Source: Marthasterias glacialis
Taxonomy: Eukaryota > Echinodermata > Asteroidea > Forcipulatida > Asteriidae
DNA length: 64,000 nt
Assembly: GCA_911728455.2 (NCBI GenBank)
Contig: OU452234.1
Coordinates: 7,847,531 to 7,911,530 of the forward strand
Reading direction: 5' to 3'
The notes beneath the pieces were generated by a model. It searched no databases, had not been told where the DNA came from, and saw nothing but the letters and a program-made list of their open reading frames with translations. Position 1 is the stretch's first letter; each line of letters opens with the position of its first letter. This document shows, in pieces, positions 55,744 to 64,000 of this stretch. The translations under genes were made by a program, and so were the position numbers.

Positions 55744-58700
55744 CTGTTGGATAATGAAGAAAATAAGTATTTATTATAGCAAATTACATGTACATGTAGG
55801 TCCTTAAAGGGTCCTTAAAAACTAGAGTACTATATAAAAGAGGGAGCTGGCACATCCTTGCAGTCTTTACTGGGGACGACAGGAACAGTGGTTTCACTGT
55901 AGCAATTGTCTTTGGATTGGACATCAGAAGCAAGAGTTATTCTGCCTGTATACATGGCATAGTTATTTATCTTGCAATATATTTTTAAGTGCAATAGATT
56001 TTCATTAGATAATATTATCAAGATTATCAAAACTACGATTCAAAAGTTCTTGAAAAAGACAATAATAGTCTGTCCCAATGAAAGTACACACTCGCGTGAG
56101 CTAAGACACCACACTTTTAAATATCAAATTATTTTTGTACACGCCCATATTGATGCTGGTTACTGGTACTACACAATGTTAAAGCACATAAACATATACA
56201 TGGATGGTTGCCTCTATCCTCCAGCAGTATAATTGGGTATTTCCTCTTAGTTTCCCATACATGTAGTTTGGATGAATAATCCCATGTCAAGTGACTCTGG
56301 ATAAGTGGTCCGGATAAGACTGTCCTAGCTAAGCAAATGCCGGCCAGTGAGGGTGTGCAGCTTGCAAGCTGACAAACTTGGAATCAATCTACCACTCCTA
56401 CATGAATGTCAGAGGCAAAATACCTGTAGGCAATTCTCTGTGAGCGAATTTGAGGAGAAAGGGCAGGGAAGATGTGGATGTGCTAAAAGGCATGAAGACC
56501 AACAGAAAAATAGGGCACGTGAATTAATTTAGTGCAGTTTATCCGGGGGCACACTAGCCAGTGAAAGGGCAACACTTTTATGGCCATGGCCATCTTAAAT
56601 TTAAGGCCTGATACATTTACAATGTATGTCAATGCATTAAATCAACTTGTTTACAACAAAAATTACATGTACTGTAATAAAAAAAAATATCCACTCATGT
56701 ATATTGTACATGTACAGTATGATGCTTACCCAAAACTTCTGACAATTTTGATAATTAACAAAATATGTCTGGCACAACTTTCTGTCAAAGTTGGTTTCAT
56801 GGAGACACTCATATGATGCATTTGCCTCCTATAAAAAGAAAAACAAATAACAGTGAACTTTCAAACTATTTTCTCATTAGGGATACATTACTTGCTAAAG
56901 ATTCCCACATTATTGGCATTTGTTTTAATGTAAGTGGTGAAAATCATGCATGTCTGGACACTACGGTGACTAAAAAGGCTGTTTTTTTAACTCCTGGTAG
57001 GGGATGGTTTCGATCATTGCAATTGTAATGAACCTCAAGGGAAACTGAGTACATTTTCATTCAATTTTTGGGTGAACAAAGAAAATTTGACTAGAGTGGG
57101 ATTTGAACCTGTGACCGCTGGATTAACGTGCCAGCACTCTACCAACTGAGCTATCTCTATAGCCATGCTAGCCCTAATGTTGGCGGTCTTTCTATTTCGT
57201 CATATCTTTGTTCGGTGTTGCCACTGCCAGTCAAATACCATTCAACCTTAAACTGCCGTATAACCAGGGATCACAGCCAAGTTTACGATACAACCTGGGT
57301 TGCATCAGTACAGGGATCACCTTAAGGGGGTTGCAATATTTTCTATCAAGTATCAAACAATTACACCACAAGGGAAACTGACTAGGTAAATTTTAATTTC
57401 ATTTTTAGGCGAACAAAGAAAATTTGACATGAACAGAATTTTTAACAATGATATTGACGAAATAGGGAGATGGCCAACATTGGGGCTAATTGCATGTAGC
57501 TCAGTTGATAGAGTGCCGGTCCGATAAAGGGAAAACACTATTTGCAGACATGAAAAAAGGTATACTTCCAAGTTACTACAAAATAACTTACACATACTTG
57601 ACTGAAAGTATTGCCAAGTACATTGTACATGAAGTATCCAGTGAAATCGTCTGCCAGGTGTTATTTCATTTTACAGAAAAGTGCAATTTTGTTTCATTTT
57701 GAAGCGATGGTCAGTCGACCATCGTTTGCAGAAAAAAGGGTTTCATTTTAATATGGATTCATCTGCATAGAAATAACCGCTCTAGGTTTTTGCCAATATC
57801 TCAAAAACACTACCACCTTTTCAAATTAAGTTTTAACAGGTTAGTGTTATGGGATATTTAAAATTATAGTGGATTGAATGTTGTACATGTAATTCATGTC
57901 ATCATTAGCAAAAATATCCCAAACACTGTTTGTCGGGGGACAAACACATAAAAAGGTCTAATTAGCTGTTCCGACCATCAGTCGGAACAGCTTTTGTTTC
58001 TGTCGAGATTTTTATTTTTTTTAATTATTATTATTATTATTATTCTTCTTTATTTCCACCAAAACCTTATTGACTTAACCACATGACTTTCCTGCGCACA
58101 AAATGCCGTTCTTTGAATTATCATTATAAGATAAATTCTATATCATGTTAAAGCTTGTGTCTTGACTTAGCAAAACGATATCATAAAATTATAATTATTA
58201 ATTAATTAACCATAAGACAGCAGTGTGAATAATTAATTAAGCATTCTTGTCTCCAGCTTATCTCAGGAAGCCAATATGAAGTTTAAAACTTCATATTGTG
58301 TTCTCAGATGTTAGTTTGGCTTTTGGTATGACTGCTCATATGCTATAGCGCCCTCTATCGGTAGATGTTTTTCTACATGAAACTTGCAGAATCTCTGCAT
58401 TTTTAGGGTTTTCGTTCAAAGGCATCGCATAGGAATAAATGTTATACCACCTTGTAAATAACAAAAAATCATAGTAAGGCAAACATGTTTTCGTCATCGT
58501 GACGTCATCAGGTATCAAGTTACATTAATTCAAAGTTTAATAATGAAAAAATCACATCTCCCGAAGCACATATCGTAGAGTCATAATCTTTGTGCCATTT
58601 TAAAGCTTAGAGCACGGGTGACATTTTACTTACAGATTAGACCCCAATTTGACCTTTCCTTCTGGTCCAAGCAGGAAGTTCAAAACTTTACAACGTCATT

Positions 58701-61700
58701 TCCTAAACTAAATTCTATAAAGTCGTAATCTTTGCGTTGTCATGTAGCTTCCATCATATGTGACATTTGATGTACAGGCGTAACCCCCATTTGACCTTTA
58801 CTTCCGGTCTAAACAGGAAGTTCAAAATTTCAAAATGTCACATCTTATGTGCAAAATGTCGTAAAGTCATAATCTTTGTTCCATTTGTAGCTTACATCAT
58901 ATGTGACATTTGTTTATTAGCATGACCCCACTTTGACCCTTACTTCCGGTCCAAACAGGAAGTTCAAAATTTCTAAAAATCACATCTCCTGAACCAATTC
59001 TTGTAGAGTCATAATATTTGTAACATTTGTAGCTCACATAAAGTGTGACATTTGGATAAAACGCATGACCCCACTTTGACCTTTACTTCCGGTCGAAATA
59101 AGCTTTAAATTAAAAAAATATATCTCCTTAGCCAATTGTCTAAAAGTCATAAATTTTGTATCGTGTAGGACCATTTTCAAGGTCTGGAGTGTTTAATCAA
59201 ACGACAAACAACTTCGGAACAGCCACGTTTTTGTCCACAAACACATAATGTCTAGTTTCATTTGTTTTTGTAGTTTAATAGATCAGATTCATACAAATTT
59301 GCTAGTTTTTATTTTAGTAAAAACTGAGTAAGTTTACTTTGTATTGCTGTATAAGCCACTCGGAATGTACGCCTTGGAGCAATTGGTTGGCTTGAAATTC
59401 AAACCTTTCTATACCAGCGGTACAAGGTGCATACTCAAATTTGCCTCAAAAACTCCCATATGCTATGTACACAATGGTAAACTAATCCATGTCACATCAT
59501 TGTAATGCACATGAACATTTACAGTCTGATCAATCAGTGCCACATACATGTACATGTAATGCCAAAGTGCTGCTGATATTGACCAGGTGTGAGAATCTTA
59601 TCTCCACCAAAAGTAGCTCTACTGTACAGTGTCTACATACAGCTGATTGCTTCTCCAGTTTACCACTCTCATTGAAGCACCTCAACTCACTACTACTTGC
59701 ATTCCTCAAATTTCCAGTGTTGTGGCAAAGTGAGGAACACTGTGTGAGTTCTTTGTCTTCAGAACGACACTGATAGTAAGAGGGTTAATCAATAAGCCCA
59801 GGTTAATATTCTGAAAGTTATGGTTACTGTATTTGTGTATAAAGACGAGTGCCTTTACTTTTTGGCCTATTGTGTAAACAAATTATTGAATATGAATTTT
59901 GGATACATAGTTTGTGGGGAAAGATGCTGAATCTGACCAATACTAGTTCATTTATTATAACCACAAAAAACAATGTTATTGGTTAAATAAGTACATTTAA
60001 GTTAGTTGCAACTTAATAGTAAAACAAAGTTAGATAAAAATACTTTTGTGATAATGAGTAAACAAGTAGAGGTCAGATTTATAGGCCATCCTGTCATTTT
60101 GTAAGAAATGCATTTGACTTGTACCACCATATTAACCGTCAATATAGATCGTATGTACCTCAGGTGACATTCAAGTTGAAAGATGTGTTTGATGGATTTT
60201 AGCACAATTTTTTGTCATCTTTGTTTTTTGTTTTGAAAACTTGAAATTTGTACACAGGTACCATGTTTTGATGGGACTTCACAACTTCACGGACCCTACA
60301 AATCAATCGCCAGATTATGTCCAAACGATTAAAGCAGCAGACTACATGTATACCAGTAACATAGCAATGGTTAGCCCCATAAATAGTGCCAATACACTGG
60401 ACTACCTCTGCTCCTTGGCTCCTACTCCCCTTAGTCCCCACAATGTAACATCAAATTTCGAATTGAGACTTACACTTTTTGCCGAATTTTTTCCCTCAAT
60501 GATCGCATGGTCATTGCCGGAGAGTCTGGAGTACAGTCACTAGATTTAGATTTGAGATTGAATAACTTCTTTTGGTATAATTTTAGGAAAAATCTCAGGG
60601 CCGGAGACTGACACATTCAAACATCGTTGGAGCCATGATGGTTGCTGTTGCGCATGCGCGCTGTTAAGCAAGTAATAGGGCGCTGTAAGCGCTTATGGTA
60701 CCCTGTAAAGCACATACTGCTATGGCCATGGCAGGGCGAAGCGCAGAATTCCGCAGTAAGTCATAGCCCTGTACAGCCCACATGCGCAACAGCAATTATC
60801 ATCATTATCATGGATCCGACAGCAATTATCATGGCTCCGACAGCAATTATCATGGCTCCGACAGCCCTGAGATTTTCACTCAACCAAAAGAAGTTATTGC
60901 ATCAGGAATCTAATGTAGTCCAGACTCTCCGGCAATGACCGAGCGATCATCGATGGAAAAATTGTGTAAACAAAATGTAAGTCTCAATTCGAAAGAAGAC
61001 GCACATCGTGGGGGCTAAGAACTGCAATGTTCCTGATCATCAAACTAACCAAGTTAATGCTATTGCATTGGTAGCTACTAGTACTACTACTACACTAGTA
61101 GTATCCTGGAGAGACCGGTTTCTGGTCACTTAACGGGAAAATCGTTCGAAACAGAAACTTAATGACATTTTTTTAAACCATCTGACCACCTCTTAACAAG
61201 ACACTTTTAATTCATAATCTATTGAAATCCTAAAAGTTGCAGTACAGCAGTGCTGCATTCGCAGTGCAAACGTCGCATTACCTGTCATGCCTGTCTCTGC
61301 TCAGTCCATTGAGTGGCAGTTTCTATCAACTTGGCGCACTAGTATCGCAAAACGTAATAAAAAAAAGAAACAAATAATAATACAAGTAATTGTTCACACT
61401 GTCACTGCCGCTATCGAGATGATTATTGGTTAATAAAATAATAAAGTTTTTCTTTACATGAACATTTTTTGATTTTTTTCCCTTTTCTTTTTCTTGTTTA
61501 TTTGGCTTTCAAGTGGTATAATGATTATTTTCAAATGAAATGTAATTGTTTTAGCTGAACTTATATAAATGTTTACAGTCATATACATCAGTTATCATTT
61601 TCTTTTCTGTAGTTTGTGGCACTTCTGCTTCTTCAACATAATAAATGATGAATACTTCTTGCAGTGCCCTCCCTTCCCAAGAGAATAATAAATTGTTTTT

Positions 61701-63872
61701 AAATTAAATATAACTGTTTTTACTGAACTTATATTATTTTTTTTATAAATATATACATCCATTTATATTTATTTATCAACTTATGTGACTATTCTGCTTG
61801 ATCAACATAATGAATAATAAATAGTTCTGGCAGTTTGTTCCTCTTCCTGACTCATTAGGGGAGCAGGTCCAGATCTGGTACTTTCGATTTTCTGATTGCT
61901 TGACTAACAACAGCCTCATATTCATCATCAAGAGATTCTAGAGAATAAAATAGTCTGTAAGAAATTAATCATTTCCTTCTTGGATGTTCTCCGTACTCAG
62001 ACGAAAAGTCTCTTTGCTACCTACATGTAGTTCCTCAATGCCCTGTAAAATCATGTCAGAAATCGAGTGATCAGGTAGACTGACGGGTGTATCTACCTTC
62101 TGAGTGTTGACAGTCAACGTGCAGAAGGTAGATACAGAAGGTAGCCTATACTTGTATCATGTGTGTGTTGTGTTGTCAGTTAGCCTTTGAGAAAGACCCT
62201 ACTAGGGTCGAAACGTGAGGCCATTAACAGTAGTTTGCATTAGTACAACAGGTCTTTATGGTTGGTAAGCAGTTTGCAACAGCTAATTTTATTTTTTTGG
62301 AATATAATTTTTTGACACATTTGATTGTGAGTAAAAAAAGTGTATTACAGTGATTTATACTGAAAAGTTAACTTTTTATAAACTTTTGGGTGTAATTTAT
62401 GACAGGAAACTTGATTCTCAACATTTTTTCGCATCGGGTGATCGTTCTGAGCGTCACACCAGAATGAAAATTCTCGTTGCTGTTGTTTTTGCGCCCTCTC
62501 ACGGTAAACTGGAATCAAAATGGGGGACAGGAAATACATGTAGGTGTCGACCGAAAGTTGGTAACCGTATGATACTGTAAATTTTTGATGATATCTCGGA
62601 ATTAAATATTGCAACTACTAAGATTTCAACAGATTATGAACTAGAAATGTACAGGGGTGTGAGTGGCCACATAAATAGAAAAAAATCTCAAAACATTTAA
62701 AAAAGATGAAATTTAAAAAGTTCCCATATAGTTTTGTTTACCTATCCTGAGCTGAAACTCAGAGTATAAACCTAAACAAAAAAAGCTGAAATCAGCTGAA
62801 TTCTCACACCCCTGTTGTTAACACGTGTGTCAGTTGGTTTAAAAAACAAATATTCAAATTCTGATTAATTTTACCGTTAACCAGGCACGGTTCTAGAGCT
62901 AGTATTTTTGGTGGGCTAGACCCTTGGCATGTGACGTGATGTCACCATCTAACTTTCGCTACTGCTATTTTATTATTTAGGAGTCGAAACGCAATCTTTT
63001 TTTAAGTACCGCGCTTTTCCAACATAAGATATGGGTCGGAGTAGACCCAGTAACTGGGGCGCTGTACTCCTTTTTTGAGATTTTTGACATTATCTGTCGT
63101 ACTAGCAAAAAAAGGAGTACAGCGCCCCAGTTAGGCCTACTGACTGGCTCTAGACCCAGTAATATACATGTAGTTGCGATCGTAACCCTCCATCTTCCCG
63201 ACGGTCTCCGACTGGCGGGAGGATGGAGGGTTAAGATTATTGCAACTCATGAACTAACCCAGTCACTGGGGTGCTGAACTCCTTTTTTGAGATTTTTGAC
63301 TTGACATTATCGGTCGTACTACTACTAGTACTACTGTACTAGTACCCCAGTGATATTTTCTAGTGCTAATGCAAATGGGTTATTTGCTTTGCCCAAAATG
63401 ACAACCAAGACATGACAAAATGGCTTGAAAATCGCCTAGTACGATTTTTTTTCACGTTTTCAACCCTTTAGAATTGTTCAAACTTCCTGTTCCTAGCTGG
63501 ATATATTCTTCAACCCTTCTAGATTGGTAAGGATCAAAGTTTACTTAAATTCCATGCATGTAAAGTGACAGCCGGATACGGCATTTTAGCCTGTCTTCTT
63601 TACTTAGTCATGTTATTGTTAGTCAAATCTCTACCTCGAGCTCCATGGGTCAACATACTCCTAGAACTATGAGGTTCGTTCCGCTATCGTCTCGACGATA
63701 GCGGAACGAACCTCATGTCATCTCATAGTTCTACTTCTAGGAGTAGGAGTAGGGTCAACAAATGGTCAAAACTACTCACTGAAACACATGGGTTGTTATC
63801 CTGGTCAGTCCACCTCTTAACATGGGTCTTTGGACCACCGTGTCGCTTCCAGAATACTTCCTTTGATTCCAT
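55651..63872 (-). CDS. CHCHD7: CHCHD7 / COX23-like twin CX9C protein, three exons
   Basis: Small mitochondrial intermembrane-space protein; the yeast homologue Cox23 acts in cytochrome c oxidase assembly, and import depends on disulfide bonding by Mia40. Exons 63872-63780, 56828-56730 and 55743-55651 (93, 99, 93 nt), all phase 0, give 94 residues; human is 85. Two CX9C pairs are present: C-VSEANASYE-C and C-QTYFVNYQN-C. DNNPCVS, NFDRKLC and YQNCQKFW align with human DINPCLS, NYDRERC and YKNCRRFW, and the tail RKLGIKPSLPPPEERNRII matches RKNGVKPFMPTAAERDEIL. Human intron positions coincide. No N-terminal targeting peptide is expected. On the minus strand AATAAA occurs near 55003. Intron 1 is 6.95 kb. 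Confidence 0.9.
55947..56602 (+). repeat. Segment B': donor of the duplicated block, in CHCHD7 intron 2
   Basis: Occupies 656 of the 986 bp of the intron; near-identical to 53029-53683. Boundaries TGTATACATGG and CATCTTAAATTT. Confidence 0.9.
56730..56828 (-). CDS. CHCHD7: CHCHD7 exon 2
   Basis: Acceptor CTTTTTATAG, donor TTTTGG|GTAAGC, 33 codons: EANASYECLHETNFDRKLC then QTYFVNYQNCQKFW. Three of four CX9C cysteines are here. Confidence 0.93.
57030..57490. mobile_element. Pair of tRNA-related SINE pieces in CHCHD7 intron 1
   Basis: At 57090-57170 the minus strand has TAGCTCAGTTGGTAGAG (A box) and GGTTCAAATCCCA (B box); at 57480-57530 a plus-strand TAGCTCAGTTGATAGAG. Both are preceded by GGGAAACTGA and AACAAAGAAAATTTGAC, shared with repeat R. 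Confidence 0.55.
57926..59255 (+). mobile_element. Helitron-like element H3 in CHCHD7 intron 1
   Basis: Right end: hairpin GTTTTTGT/ACAAACAC (59227-59244), ATAATGTCTAG, then T. Left region: hairpin GCTGTTCCGAC/GTCGGAACAGC near 57967 and (ATT)n. Inside are about four ~140 bp units containing ACTTCCGGTC.AAACAGGAAG. The exact 5' end is uncertain. Confidence 0.5.
59256..60138. other. CHCHD7 intron 1, unassigned
   Basis: No feature supported. Confidence 0.35.
60139..60330 (+). repeat. Interspersed repeat, partner of 5567-5772
   Basis: GTATGTACCTCAGGTGACAT, GTTTGATGGATTTT, GAAATTTGTACACA and GATTATGTCCAAA in the same order as at 5.6 kb. Confidence 0.6.
60428..61018. repeat. ~590 bp imperfect palindrome
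   Basis: Arms match from CTTAGTCCCCACAATGT / GTGGGGGCTAAG inward through GGTCATTGCCGGAGAGTCTG / CAGACTCTCCGGCAATGACC, AACTTCTTTTGGT / CAAAAGAAGTT and GCTGTTGCGCATG / CATGCGCAACAGC. The centre is near 60723. ATTATCATGGCTCCGACAGC is tandemly repeated in the right arm. Confidence 0.85.
61855..62042 (-). CDS. Possible terminal exons nested in CHCHD7 intron 1
   Basis: 62042-62021 (after TGATTTTACAG; GIEELHV, donor GTAG|GTAGCA) and 61937-61855 (after ATTTTATTCTCTAG; ESLDDEYEAVVSQAIRKSK then VPDLDLLP and a stop) join in phase. The peptide looks real but matches no family I know and the first exon is only 22 nt. Confidence 0.25.
62088..62136. repeat. Inverted repeat, 15 bp arms plus extension
   Basis: TGTATCTACCTTCTG and CAGAAGGTAGATACA around GTTGACAGTCAAC. 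Confidence 0.85.
62160..62240 (+). mobile_element. Penelope-type terminal-repeat-like fragment
   Basis: GCCTTTGAGAAAGACCCTAC then TAGGGTCGAAACGTGAGGCC: a stem followed by GAAACG as in terminal repeats of Penelope-like elements. No RT nearby; assignment weak. Confidence 0.3.
63042..63345. mobile_element. Cluster of P1 palindromic MITEs
   Basis: Starts TAGACCCAGTAACTGGGGCG; the first copy ends near 63130 (AGTACAGCGCCCCAGTTAGG). A second, with CCCAGTCACTGGGGTGCTG, runs from about 63257. Confidence 0.65.
63171..63247. repeat. Hairpin within the P1 cluster
   Basis: AGTTGCGATCGTAACCCTCC and GGAGGGTTAAGATTATTGCA (then ACT) are imperfect complements around CTTCCCG...CGGGAGG. Confidence 0.75.
63656..63751. 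mobile_element. Palindromic MITE P2, copy 2
   Basis: TACTCCTAGAACTATGAGG at the left, TCTAGGAGTAGGAGTA at the right, with GGGTCAACA duplicated at 63647-63655 and 63752-63760. Lies about 20 bp inside CHCHD7 intron 1 from the exon 1 donor. Confidence 0.88.
63780..63872 (-). CDS. CHCHD7: CHCHD7 exon 1
   Basis: ATG at 63872-63870; 31 codons: MESKEVFWKRHGGPKTHVKR then WTDQDNNPCVS; donor TCA|GTGAGT. Contains the first cysteine. A palindromic MITE lies about 20 bp into the intron. Confidence 0.85.
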
Positions 63873-64000
63873 AATAAATAATTGTTATTACTATTATACT
63901 AACTAGAAATACATATTGCTACAAAAAAATAAAGGCTTTCATCAGATCATAACGTCTGGATACCGTAATTTTGGCAGCACCCGACTACCTGCCTAGTCTT

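Noticed and set aside
57090-57160. tRNA gene with good A and B boxes
   Set aside because: Stem pairing is incomplete and it is embedded in a SINE body shared with 57358-57530.
1-64000. CRISPR arrays, bacterial operons, riboswitches
   Set aside because: The tandem arrays have no unique spacers, and the gene structure is clearly eukaryotic.

Overview
The window is eukaryotic: AT-rich DNA, introns of kilobase size, GT-AG splice sites, and dense interspersed repeats. The repeat mix (tRNA-derived SINEs, LINE 3' ends, palindromic MITEs, many TACATGTA palindromes) together with the two recognisable genes suggests a marine invertebrate deuterostome. An echinoderm is my best guess and a hemichordate the main alternative; this is inference, not proof.

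Two host genes can be read with confidence. (1) A harmonin (USH1C) orthologue on the + strand, 13759-41353. Thirteen coding exons join in phase to exactly 1548 nt (515 residues plus stop), with an N-terminal harmonin-homology domain and three PDZ domains. Intron 12 (33629-41219) appears to use a GC-AG boundary. (2) A CHCHD7/COX23-like twin-CX9C mitochondrial protein on the - strand, 63872-55651, with three exons and 94 residues. Weaker gene evidence: a terminal exon at 7451-7710 (+), a possible two-exon gene at 6354-4924 (-), and isolated exon-like pieces near 41.6-42.5 kb, 45.1 kb and 61.9-62.0 kb.

Layout. 0-13.6 kb is repeat-rich intergenic DNA: foldback elements, a PIF/Harbinger fragment, LINE and Penelope-like remnants, nested palindromic MITEs, and three copies of an ~800 bp element with terminal AATAGACCGATTGCGCGAC. 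13.6-41.4 kb is the harmonin gene. Its introns hold a tyrosine-recombinase fossil, SINEs, two copies of one LINE family in opposite orientation, a Ty3/gypsy pol fossil interrupted by the ~800 bp element, and a repeat with Helitron-like ends. 41.4-55 kb carries a 71/142 bp tandem repeat, a 75 bp minisatellite of about 24 units (45613-47395) with a long incidental-looking ORF, more Helitron-like DNA, and a LINE fragment with a recent complex duplication. 55.6-63.9 kb is CHCHD7, whose intron 1 contains SINEs, a third Helitron-like element, a ~590 bp palindrome and several palindromic MITEs.

Harmonin scaffolds cadherin-based links in sensory and brush-border microvilli, while CHCHD7 acts in the mitochondrial intermembrane space. 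Nothing in the sequence links the two functionally. The most striking findings are structural: an A-B-A'...B' duplication copying a CHCHD7 intron segment into a LINE; two palindromic MITE families that both leave 9 bp target duplications and are nested in one another; and repeats ending in a hairpin plus ATGTCTAG followed by T.
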